Source: Frankiales bacterium (GTDB taxonomy: Bacteria; Actinomycetota; Actinomycetes; Mycobacteriales; SCTD01). From it: DNA of 25,269 nucleotides. Shown here piece after piece: positions 1-6,308 of the stretch. The stretch covers positions 1-25,269 of the forward strand of contig JAODNF010000252.1 of the NCBI GenBank assembly GCA_025464915.1. The letters are read 5' to 3'. The translations under genes were made by a program, and so were the position numbers. The notes beneath the pieces were generated by a model. That model did no database searches. It saw nothing but the letters and a program-made list of their open reading frames with translations, and was not told the DNA's origin. Every line of letters begins with the position of its first letter. Within the stretch, counting starts at the first letter, position 1.

Positions 1-2
1 AC

Positions 3-593
3 GCGAGTGACGGGGTCGAGGTGGTGGGCGAAGCGGGGGACGGCGCGCAGGCGGTCCAGCTCGCGCACGCCCTGACGCCGGACGTCGTGCTCATGGACGT
101 CCGGATGCCCGTGGAGGACGGGCTGTCGGCGACCAGGCGGCTGACCGCGGCGCTGCCTGCGACGAGGGTCGTCGTGCTGACGACGTTCTCGCTCGACGAG
201 TACGTCTTCGAGGCGCTGCGCGCCGGCGCCTCGGGCTTCCTGCTCAAGGACACCGACCCCGTAGAGCTGCTGCGGGCAGTACGGGTCGTCGCCGAGGGCG
301 AGGCGCTGCTCGCGCCGTCGGTGACCCGCCGCCTCGTCGAGGAGTACGCCACGCGCTCCCGCACGGCGCCGGTCGCACCCGAGCTGAACCGGCTGACCGA
401 CCGCGAGCGCGAGGTCGTCGCGCTGGCCGCCGAAGGGCTGACCAACGAGCAGATCGCGCAGCGACTCGTCGTCTCGCCGGCCACGTCGAAGACGCACGTG
501 TCACGCGCCATGGTGAAGCTCGGTGTCCGGGACCGCGCTCAGCTGGTGGTCCTGGCCTACGAGTCGGGTCTGGTCAAGCCCGGCTGGCTCTAG
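3..593 (+). CDS. LuxR/NarL-family two-component response regulator (5' end missing)
   Basis: This is a response regulator cut by the window edge: the reading frame is open from base 3, so the GTG at 21 is internal and about 15-25 residues with the first acidic pair are missing. The receiver domain shows the phospho-acceptor Asp in LMDVRMP (bases 96-98), the LTT switch Thr region and the conserved Lys in LLKD (bases 246-248). The C-terminal LuxR/NarL helix-turn-helix begins LTDREREVVALAAEGLTNEQ and ends at about base 560. Such regulators are phosphorylated by a sensor kinase, dimerise and bind promoter DNA. The kinase gene would be expected just upstream, outside the window. The ABC transporter genes 65 bases downstream on the same strand are the likely target or partner, as is common for actinobacterial kinase-regulator-ABC sets. 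The target is inferred. Confidence 0.93.
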   Translation, partial: ASDGVEVVGEAGDGAQAVQLAHALTPDVVLMDVRMPVEDGLSATRRLTAALPATRVVVLTTFSLDEYVFEALRAGASGFLLKDTDPVELLRAVRVVAEGEALLAPSVTRRLVEEYATRSRTAPVAPELNRLTDREREVVALAAEGLTNEQIAQRLVVSPATSKTHVSRAMVKLGVRDRAQLVVLAYESGLVKPGWL

Positions 594-658
594 GGAGCAG
601 CCGGAGAGCCTCCTGCGGTACGACGACGGGCGCGGGTCCGGTCGGCAGGCTTGAGCCC

Positions 659-1579
659 ATGACAGATCTCGTCGTGGAGACCCACGGACTGACCAAGCGC
701 TACGGGCAGCGCACCGCCGTCGACGGCCTCGACCTGACTGTCCCGCGCGGGGTGGTGGCCGGCTTCATCGGTGCCAACGGCGCGGGCAAGACGACCACCC
801 TTCGGATGCTGCTGGGCCTCGTGCGCCCGACGTCCGGCACGGCGACCGTGCTGGGGCACGACCTGTCCGAGCCGTCGTCGTACCTGCCGAAGGTGGGTGC
901 CCTCATCGAGGCGCCCAGCTTCTACCCTGGACTGTCGGGGGAGCGGAACCTACGGGTGCAGACGACCCTCGGCGCCATCCCTGACCGCCGGATCGGGGAG
1001 GTGCTCGACGTCGTCGGGCTGACGGGGCGCGGCGCCGACCCCTACAAGAGCTACTCCCTCGGGATGAAGCAGCGCCTGGGGATCGCGTCCGCGCTGCTCG
1101 GGTCGCCCGAGCTGCTGGTGCTCGACGAGCCGACGAACGGCCTCGACCCGACCGGCATCCGCGAGATGCGCGAGCTGCTCCGGCAGGTCGCCGACACCGG
1201 GCTGACGGTCCTCGTCAGCAGCCACCAGCTGGTCGAGCTCGAGCAGGTCTGCGACTGGCTCGTCATGGTCGACAGCGGCAGGCGGGTGTTCCAGGGCACC
1301 ACGGCGCAGCTGCTCGCGGCGGGCAGCGACCGCCTGGTGCTGGCGACCGAGGACCCTCGCGACCTCGACCGGCTCGTCACCGTGGTCCGGGACCAGGGCG
1401 CGCTCGCCGAGCGGCAGGGCCGCAAGGTGCACGTCCCGCTCGGCGGCGTCGAGGACGTCACCGGCTTCCTCGCCGGCATCAACCGCGCCGCGATGGGCGA
1501 GGCGATCACGCTCGTCGAGATCGCCGTTGCCGCAGGCACTCTCGAGGACCGGTACGCCTCACTGGTCGGTGCGGCGTGA
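659..1579 (+). CDS. ABC transporter ATP-binding protein, BcrA-like
   Basis: This 306-residue cytoplasmic ATPase powers an ABC exporter. It has Walker A GANGAGKT (residues 38-45), a signature loop SLGMKQ (133-138) in place of LSGGQ, Walker B LLVLDEP (152-158) and the H-loop His in SSHQL (189). The Q-loop reads ALIEAPSFYP, with Glu instead of Gln, as I recall for the bacitracin-resistance (BcrA) group and related antibiotic or lantibiotic exporters. About 80 C-terminal residues after the ATPase core are poorly conserved, as is usual for this group. The ATG at 659 follows a CAGGCT hexamer by seven bases, which fits a leaderless start; no clear ribosome binding site is seen. The gene overlaps the permease gene by GTGA, so the two are translationally coupled. 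The substrate cannot be told from sequence. Confidence 0.95.
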   Translation: MTDLVVETHGLTKRYGQRTAVDGLDLTVPRGVVAGFIGANGAGKTTTLRMLLGLVRPTSGTATVLGHDLSEPSSYLPKVGALIEAPSFYPGLSGERNLRVQTTLGAIPDRRIGEVLDVVGLTGRGADPYKSYSLGMKQRLGIASALLGSPELLVLDEPTNGLDPTGIREMRELLRQVADTGLTVLVSSHQLVELEQVCDWLVMVDSGRRVFQGTTAQLLAAGSDRLVLATEDPRDLDRLVTVVRDQGALAERQGRKVHVPLGGVEDVTGFLAGINRAAMGEAITLVEIAVAAGTLEDRYASLVGAA

Positions 1580-2367
1580 ACGCCTTCCGCAGCGAGCTCG
1601 TGAAGCTCGGCCGTCGCACGACGCTGCTGGCCGCCGGGGCGGTGCTGCCGTTCCTCGCCCTCCTTGCCACGACTCTCGTCGTCCTCAACGCGACCACGAC
1701 GCCGACGATCGGCGCCGGCGACGGGTTCGAGCCGTCGCTCGCGATGCTCGGGACGACCGGCGGCCTCACCGCCGGGTTCCGGGCCTCCACCGGGTTCCTC
1801 GGGATCCTGGTCTTCACGCTGTTCCTGACGTCGTTCAGCAGCGAGTTCTCGCAGGGGACCCTGCGCACCCTGCTGGTCCGCGAGCCGCGCCGGGTGCGGT
1901 TGCTCGTCGGGAAGCTCTCGGCGGTGCTGCTGCTGGTCGCGGCCTCGCTGCTGCTGGCCGAGGTGCTCAGCATCGGGCTGTCCGCAGTGCTGGCCTCGTC
2001 GCGTGACGTGCCGCTGTCGTCCTGGTGGACCGCTGACGGGCTGCAGCAGGCCGGCGGCGACTACCTCAACGCGCTGCTGGCGTCGGCGTTCTTCGGCGCT
2101 ACCGGAGCCGCCGTCGCGATGCTCACCCGGTCGACCGTCGTCGGCCTCGCGATCGGGCTGGCCTGGCTGATGCCGCTGGAGCACATCGTGCAGAACGCCT
2201 GGCCGGACGCCGAGAAGTGGTTCCCCGGGCTGCTGTTCGACGTAGTCGCGCGAGGCGGGTCGACGCTGGTCAGCTACCAGTACGGCCTGACCGCCGGCGT
2301 GGTCGGGGCGGCGGCCCTGCTCGTTGCCGGTGCGACGTCGTTCGTCCGGCGGGACGTCAGCGGCTGA
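1576..2367 (+). CDS. ABC transporter permease (ABC-2 type)
   Basis: This 263-residue integral membrane protein is the partner of the preceding ATPase. About six hydrophobic segments are visible: one near residues 16-37, a long one after residue 72, two in the middle, one around the TRSTVVGLAIGLAWLMPLEH stretch and a last one close to the C-terminus. The motif FSSEFSQGTLRTLLVREPRR between segments two and three is the typical cytoplasmic loop of BcrB/ABC-2 permeases that contacts the ATPase. The GTG start lies inside the stop of the ATPase gene (GTGA overlap). Its 3' end overlaps the convergent phosphatase gene by 11 bases, leaving no room for a conventional terminator. An exporter or resistance role is inferred from family and from the linked response regulator. 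Confidence 0.9.
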   Translation: MNAFRSELVKLGRRTTLLAAGAVLPFLALLATTLVVLNATTTPTIGAGDGFEPSLAMLGTTGGLTAGFRASTGFLGILVFTLFLTSFSSEFSQGTLRTLLVREPRRVRLLVGKLSAVLLLVAASLLLAEVLSIGLSAVLASSRDVPLSSWWTADGLQQAGGDYLNALLASAFFGATGAAVAMLTRSTVVGLAIGLAWLMPLEHIVQNAWPDAEKWFPGLLFDVVARGGSTLVSYQYGLTAGVVGAAALLVAGATSFVRRDVSG

Positions 2368-2962
2368 GCAGGTCCCGGACGTGGCCGGTCTCGTTGAGGC
2401 TGACGAGGCCGCGCCGCCCGTCCCGGCTGGCACCGATCCTCGTCAGGCTGGCGTACGACGGGGCAAACCACAGCAGTCGGTCCTGGCCGGTGATGCGGGC
2501 GGTGTAGGCGTTGATGGCGCCGCTGTGGCTGAACAGCACTGCCCGCTGCCCGGGGTGCCGCGCGACGAGGGACTCCACCGCGTCCACCACGGTCTGCTGG
2601 AAGTGCTCGGCGTCGACCTGGCTGTCCTGCAGCTCGCCCGCCACAAGGGCGTGCCAGCGCGGATCGTTCTCCGCCCGGAGCTCCTCGACGGGGACGTAGG
2701 ACGTGTGCTCCTTGTCGAACTCGGCGAGGCCAGGCTCCACCTCGAGGGGCAGGCCGAGCTTCGCGGCCAGCGGCTCCGCGGTCTCGAGCGCCCGCGCGGC
2801 AGGGCTGCTGTAGAGGGCGTCGATCTCGTCGAGGGCGAGCGCCTCGAGGAGCCGGACGGCCTGCTGCCAGCCGACGTCGGACAGCCCCGGGTCCGCCGGG
2901 CCGCCGTGGTCGGTGGCGTCCACGCGCACCGGCAGGGCGTGGCGGACGAGGACGAGCTCCAT
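2357..2962 (-). CDS. Histidine phosphatase family protein
   Basis: This 201-residue protein belongs to the phosphoglycerate mutase-like histidine phosphatase superfamily. The catalytic motif is LVRHA (Arg7, His8), the second phosphate-binding Arg lies in SSPAARALETA (Arg57), the acid is Glu81 and the second catalytic His is in LFSHSGAIN (His146). The family uses a phospho-histidine intermediate to remove phosphate from small molecules or proteins; the substrate is not predictable here. There is no signal peptide, so it should be cytoplasmic. The ATG is preceded by TAGTCT (2971-2976, minus strand) with eight bases between, which fits a leaderless or nearly leaderless transcript. It diverges from the YbdK gene with only 14 bases between start codons. 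The 3' end overlaps the ABC permease gene. Confidence 0.92.
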   Translation of the reverse strand: MELVLVRHALPVRVDATDHGGPADPGLSDVGWQQAVRLLEALALDEIDALYSSPAARALETAEPLAAKLGLPLEVEPGLAEFDKEHTSYVPVEELRAENDPRWHALVAGELQDSQVDAEHFQQTVVDAVESLVARHPGQRAVLFSHSGAINAYTARITGQDRLLWFAPSYASLTRIGASRDGRRGLVSLNETGHVRDLLSR

Positions 2963-2976
2963 GCCACGGCAGACTA

Positions 2977-4059
2977 GTGACGGTGGAAGTCGGTCTGACG
3001 TTCGGCGTCGAGGAGGAGTTCGCCCTCGTCGATGCCTCCGGTGCGCTCGCCGACGCCCCGGGGGTGGCCGTCTCCGCCCACCGCCTGGTCGGGGACAGCG
3101 CCACCAAGGAGATCAGCACCTCGCAGCTGGAGATGGTCTCGCTCATCTGCGACTCGCTCGCGATGGTCCGGTCCCAGCTCGACCTGCTCCGGCGCACCGC
3201 GGTGCAGGCCGCGGCCGAGCACGGCTGCCGGGTCCTCGCCGCCGGCACCCACCCGTTCTCGTCGTGGCACGACCAGCGGATGACGCCGGGAGAGACCTAC
3301 GACCTGCTGGTGTCGCGGTGGGGGCTGCTCGCCCGGCAGCAGCTGATCACCGCGCAGCACGTGCACGTCGGCGTCCCCGCCGACCTCGCGATCCCGGTGC
3401 TCGACCGGCTCGGCCCCGACCTGCCGCTGCTGCTCGCGATGTCGGCCTCCTCTCCCTTCTGGGAGGGCGAGGACACCGGCTACGCCAGCTACCGCTCGAT
3501 GTGGTTCTCCCGCTGGCCGATCGTCGGCACGCTGCCCGTGCTCGGCACCAGGGAGGCGTACGACTCGCTGGTCGAGTCGCTCATCGCGACCGGCATCGCC
3601 GAGAGCTCGTCGCGGCTCTACTGGGACGCGCGGCCCTCGGAGAAGTTCCCGACCGTCGAGGTGCGGGTCGCGGACACGATGCCGCTGGTCGACGACGCGG
3701 TGCTCCACGCGGCCCTCGTCCGCTCGCTGGTCCGCGTCGCCGCCCGCTCCGCGCACACGCCCCCGGTCCGGACCGAGCTGGTGCCGGCGGCCCGGTGGCG
3801 GGCCGCGCGGTTCGGCCTGACCGACTCCCTGCTCGACACCCGCACCGGGTCGCTCGTGCCGGCCGCCGATGGGGTGCACGACCTGCTGGGCCGGCTGCGC
3901 GAGGACCTCGAGGACCTCGGCGACTGGGACGAGGTGTCCGGGCTCGCCGGGCAGCTCCTCGCCCGGGGGACCTCGAGCGAGCGGCAGCGTGCGGTGGCCC
4001 GCGAGGGCACGCTGACGGACGTGGTCGACGCGCTCGTCGCCGAGCTCGGCGCCTCGTGA
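2977..4059 (+). CDS. Carboxylate-amine ligase, YbdK/GCS2 family
   Basis: This 360-residue protein is an ATP-grasp-like ligase of the glutamate-cysteine ligase 2 (YbdK) family. The family hallmark GVEEEF is at residues 10-15, and HVHVGVP, RSMWFSRWP and the late RVADTMPLVDDAV motif are also visible. Members form amide bonds such as gamma-glutamyl-cysteine weakly in vitro; the physiological product in actinomycetes is often unknown, since these bacteria usually make mycothiol rather than glutathione. The GTG at 2977 is chosen; a second GTG at 2983 gives a protein two residues shorter and is equally plausible. The start lies 14 bases from the start of the divergent phosphatase, so any promoter lies within that gene's 5' end. 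A large hairpin follows the stop codon. Confidence 0.93.
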   Translation: MTVEVGLTFGVEEEFALVDASGALADAPGVAVSAHRLVGDSATKEISTSQLEMVSLICDSLAMVRSQLDLLRRTAVQAAAEHGCRVLAAGTHPFSSWHDQRMTPGETYDLLVSRWGLLARQQLITAQHVHVGVPADLAIPVLDRLGPDLPLLLAMSASSPFWEGEDTGYASYRSMWFSRWPIVGTLPVLGTREAYDSLVESLIATGIAESSSRLYWDARPSEKFPTVEVRVADTMPLVDDAVLHAALVRSLVRVAARSAHTPPVRTELVPAARWRAARFGLTDSLLDTRTGSLVPAADGVHDLLGRLREDLEDLGDWDEVSGLAGQLLARGTSSERQRAVAREGTLTDVVDALVAELGAS

Positions 4060-4060
4060 C

Positions 4061-4115
4061 CCACGGAGCCGTGGGGCGCTCTCACCAGCCCTGAGAGTGC
4101 CTGGGAGCTCCGTGG
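4061..4115. terminator. Nested inverted repeat between convergent genes (bidirectional terminator)
   Basis: The whole gap between the YbdK stop and the queA-like stop is one nested hairpin. The outer arms CCACGGAGC (4061-4069) and GCTCCGTGG (4107-4115) pair perfectly over nine bases. The inner arms GGCGCTCTCA (4075-4084) and TGAGAGTGCC (4092-4101) pair over ten positions with one G-U type mismatch around a seven-base loop. There is no U tract on either side, which is common in high-GC actinobacteria. Its position between two convergent 3' ends supports a terminator working in both directions. Confidence 0.75.
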
Positions 4116-4116
4116 A

Positions 4117-5127
4117 TCACGGCAGCAGCAGGCAGCTGTCGCCGAACTCGTGCCAGAGGTAGCCCTCACGTCCGGCGTGGTCGTAGGCATCGGCTACGAG
4201 AGCCGGACCGGCCACCGCCTCGAGCAGGTGCACGTGGGAGGCCCCGGGCTCGTGCCAGCCGGTGACGAGGCCGGTGACGACCCGCGCCGGCCGGTCGGTG
4301 CCGAGCACGAGGTCCGTCCAACCGCGACCGGGACGGACGAAGCCGGCAGCGTCAGCGACTGTCTCGAGCGCCCGCGTGACGGTCGTCCCGACGGCGACGA
4401 CGCGCCCGCCGCGCCAGTGCACGGAGTTGACGAGGGCCGCGGTCGTGGCAGGGACGTCGAACCGCTCGGGGTTCGGCGGCTCGCCGACCTCTGGCGAGGA
4501 CACCCCGGTGTGCAGGGTGACCGGCGCGACGAGCACGCCACGGGTCGCGAGGTCGGTGACCGTCCTGGGAGTGAAAGGCCTCGCGGCGGAGGGCATCTCC
4601 GCAGATCCCGGCTCGACCGCGAACACGGTCTGGTACGCCGACAGCGGCCACCTCCGGGGGACGTACCCGTAGGAGATGGGCCGGCCGTGCCGCCCGAGCA
4701 AGGCGGTGACCGGTCCCTCCACGGCCACTGCTGCGCGGTGCAGGCGGGCCTGGCCGGGCAGGGTCTCGAGGACGTCCAGCCACGCACCGGCCGGCAGGCC
4801 GATCCGCTCGCCGACGGCCACGTCCGCCACCGGGCCGAAGGACAGCCCCTGTGGTCGTACCTCGACGACCCAGGTCCCGTCGTCGAGGGCGGAGGCGAAG
4901 TGCACCTCGACCGGCACGCCGGAGCGGGTGCCGTCGACGGACGCGGCCAGGGTGGCGCTGCGGTTGACCACGACGAGGTCTCCGGGCTCGAGGAAGTCGG
5001 GCAGCTCGAGGAACACGCTGTCGACCAGCCGGTCCGGTGCGGCGACGAGGAGCCGGACCTCGTCGCGCTCGAGGCCGCGGGCCTCGGCGGGCTCGGTGGC
5101 ACTGTGTGTCTGCAGGTGGGTGCTCAT
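4117..5127 (-). CDS. QueA-like S-adenosylmethionine:tRNA ribosyltransferase-isomerase homologue (divergent)
   Basis: This 336-residue protein aligns by eye over most of its length with QueA, which transfers the ribosyl part of SAM to preQ1-tRNA to make epoxyqueuosine. Matching blocks are LEPGDLVVVN (46-55), YQTVF (165-169), PVTLHTG (202-208), VVAVGTTVTRALE (243-255) and YLWHEFGD (323-330). Several signature positions differ: the QueA block APTAGLHF is replaced by MPSAARPF (178-185), the N-terminal NNTRVIPARL by NRSATLAASV, and the first 20 or so residues are unlike QueA. No other queuosine gene is in the window. The gene starts inside the stop of the SDR gene (ATGA overlap) and is therefore expressed with it, probably under SoxR control. 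It may be a queuosine enzyme or a relative with a different substrate. Confidence 0.85.
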   Translation of the reverse strand: MSTHLQTHSATEPAEARGLERDEVRLLVAAPDRLVDSVFLELPDFLEPGDLVVVNRSATLAASVDGTRSGVPVEVHFASALDDGTWVVEVRPQGLSFGPVADVAVGERIGLPAGAWLDVLETLPGQARLHRAAVAVEGPVTALLGRHGRPISYGYVPRRWPLSAYQTVFAVEPGSAEMPSAARPFTPRTVTDLATRGVLVAPVTLHTGVSSPEVGEPPNPERFDVPATTAALVNSVHWRGGRVVAVGTTVTRALETVADAAGFVRPGRGWTDLVLGTDRPARVVTGLVTGWHEPGASHVHLLEAVAGPALVADAYDHAGREGYLWHEFGDSCLLLP

Positions 5128-5780
5128 GCGATCTCCAGAGGGGTCAGGTCGGCTGCCCGGTAGCGCCCGCTGGGCTGCTCGAGCAGGCGCAGGAAGGCGG
5201 GGACGACGGTCTCCGGCAGCGGCCGGTCGGTGATGTCCTCGCCCGGGAAGGCGGCCTGGTGCAGGTCCGTGCGCAGGTCACCCGGGTCGAACGACAGCAC
5301 GCGAAGGTGCGGGTGCTCCGCGGCGTAGACCGCCATCAGGTGGTCGAGGGCGGCCTTGGACGAGCCGTACCCGCCCCAGCCCGCGTAGGGCTCGACGGCC
5401 GCGTCGGAGCTGATGCTCACGACCGTCGTGGGACGGGTCAGCTGCATCAGGGCGAGCGGCGCGACGACGTTCACCTCGAAGACCTGGCGCAGCTCGGCCA
5501 GGTCGTGGTCCTGCAGAGCGGGCATGGGGGAGGGCCCGAGGGTGCTGGCGTTGTTCACCAGCAGGTCGAGCTCACCGGGCACGGCCGCGTGCAGAGCGGC
5601 CCGATGCTCGGGGTCGGTCACGTCGCCTGGGACGACGATCGCGCCGGCCGGGGCGTTGGCAGTCAGGAGGTCGCCGTCGCGGGCGTCGAGGACGAGGGTC
5701 CAGCCGTCGGCGGCGAGGGCGCGGGCGAGAGCGAGGCCGAGCCCCTTGGAGGCTCCGGTGATGAGTGCTGTCTTGGTCAT
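5124..5780 (-). CDS. SDR-family NAD(P)-dependent oxidoreductase
   Basis: This 218-residue short-chain dehydrogenase/reductase has the cofactor motif TGASKGLG (residues 8-15), NNAST (76-80), the Asn of the fourth catalytic position (about 104), the catalytic Ser in SISSD (about 124) and YGSSK (Tyr138, Lys142). The ATG at 5780 is chosen because it sits directly before the glycine motif; the longer frame starting at 5873 would run across the divergent regulator gene and its operator. Substrate is unknown. The gene heads a two-gene operon with the queA-like gene (four-base overlap). A MerR-type promoter with a SoxR-box-like dyad ends seven bases before the ATG, so the mRNA is probably leaderless and redox-inducible. 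That regulation is inferred from the operator sequence. Confidence 0.93.
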   Translation of the reverse strand: MTKTALITGASKGLGLALARALAADGWTLVLDARDGDLLTANAPAGAIVVPGDVTDPEHRAALHAAVPGELDLLVNNASTLGPSPMPALQDHDLAELRQVFEVNVVAPLALMQLTRPTTVVSISSDAAVEPYAGWGGYGSSKAALDHLMAVYAAEHPHLRVLSFDPGDLRTDLHQAAFPGEDITDRPLPETVVPAFLRLLEQPSGRYRAADLTPLEIA

Positions 5781-5787
5781 GTCCGCT

Positions 5788-5818
5788 ATGGTGGAACCTG
5801 AAGTCAACTTCATGTCAA
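5788..5818 (-). promoter_or_regulatory. SoxR-type operator/promoter for the SDR-queA-like operon
   Basis: On the minus strand, TTGACA (5818-5813) is followed by a 19-base spacer and CACCAT (5793-5788). A dyad with arms TGAAGT and ACTTCA (5799-5812, two-base centre) lies inside the spacer immediately after the -35. An overlong spacer with a central dyad is the hallmark of promoters activated by MerR-family proteins. Compared with the E. coli soxS operator core TCAAGT-TA-ACTTGA, each half differs at one position and the two changes compensate, so the symmetry is preserved. The -10 is weak, as expected for an activator-dependent promoter. The SoxR gene starts 14 bases away in the other direction. 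Confidence 0.8.
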
Positions 5819-5828
5819 GGAGGTGATC
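5817..5828 (+). promoter_or_regulatory. Ribosome binding site of soxR, maximal Shine-Dalgarno match
   Basis: AAGGAGGTGATC is a 12-base perfect complement to the 3' end of 16S rRNA. Its AAGGAGG core lies eight bases before the ATG at 5832, which decides that start over the upstream in-frame GTG at 5823. It overlaps the -35 of the divergent SDR promoter, so SoxR bound at its operator would sit next to its own translation start region. Confidence 0.85.
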
Positions 5829-5831
5829 GAG

Positions 5832-6299
5832 ATGAGAGCTGACGACCTGCTCACGGTCGGCGACGTCGCCCACCGAAGCGGCTTCGCGGTCTCGGCGCTG
5901 CGGTTCTACGAGCGCGAGGGCCTGATCACGGCGACCCGCACGTCCGGCGGCCAGCGCCGGTACGAGCGGTCAGTGCTCCGCCGGCTCGCGTTCGTCCGGG
6001 CCGCCCGCAACATCGGGCTGTCGCTCGAGGAGGTCCGCCAGGCCCTGGACACACTGCCCGGTGGCCGGACACCGACGAAGGCGGACTGGGCGCGGCTGTC
6101 GAAGGCCTGGAGCGCCAGGCTCGACGAGCAGATCAGGGCCCTCCGGGCGCTGCGGGAGGGACTCGACTCCTGCATCGGCTGCGGTTGCCTGTCGCTGCGC
6201 CGCTGCGCCATCTCCAACCCGTCCGACGTGGCCGCGACGAGGGGGGTCGGCGCGGTCTACCTGCCGCGGCCGCTCACCGAGGAGCACGGGCGCCACTAG
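5832..6299 (+). CDS. soxR: Redox-sensitive transcriptional regulator SoxR (MerR family, [2Fe-2S])
   Basis: This 155-residue regulator has a MerR winged helix-turn-helix at residues 7-72 (LTVGDVAHRSGFAVSALRFY), a dimerisation helix at about 84-112, and the SoxR cluster motif Cys114-x2-Cys117-x-Cys119-x5-Cys125 (CIGCGCLSLRRC). All four cluster ligands are present, so it should carry a [2Fe-2S] cluster whose oxidation switches on target promoters. In actinomycetes SoxR typically responds to redox-active compounds rather than running a soxS cascade. The SoxR-box-like dyad just upstream drives the divergent SDR-queA-like operon, the most likely direct target. The gene ends ten bases before hemW. 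Confidence 0.95.
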   Translation: MRADDLLTVGDVAHRSGFAVSALRFYEREGLITATRTSGGQRRYERSVLRRLAFVRAARNIGLSLEEVRQALDTLPGGRTPTKADWARLSKAWSARLDEQIRALRALREGLDSCIGCGCLSLRRCAISNPSDVAATRGVGAVYLPRPLTEEHGRH

Positions 6300-6302
6300 C
6301 GT
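6297..6302 (+). promoter_or_regulatory. Candidate -10 for a leaderless hemW transcript
   Basis: TAGCGT begins with the soxR stop codon and is followed by six bases and the hemW GTG. No Shine-Dalgarno sequence precedes hemW, so a TAnnnT hexamer at this spacing is best read as a leaderless promoter. No -35 is evident. Confidence 0.5.
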
Positions 6303-6308
6303 GGCCCC

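Noticed and set aside
594..658. Gap after the response regulator as a terminator
   Set aside because: No convincing hairpin is present in these 65 bases; the ABC genes could be co-transcribed or have a leaderless promoter.
1051..2433. 460-residue minus-strand open frame opposite the ABC genes
   Set aside because: It is the antisense of clear ABC ATPase and permease genes, has composition biased to Arg/Gly/Pro/Glu, and no recognisable domain; such frames are expected in very GC-rich DNA.
5781..5873. Longer SDR start at 5873
   Set aside because: It would add 31 residues read across the SoxR operator, the soxR ribosome binding site and the soxR start; the ATG at 5780 directly precedes the cofactor motif.
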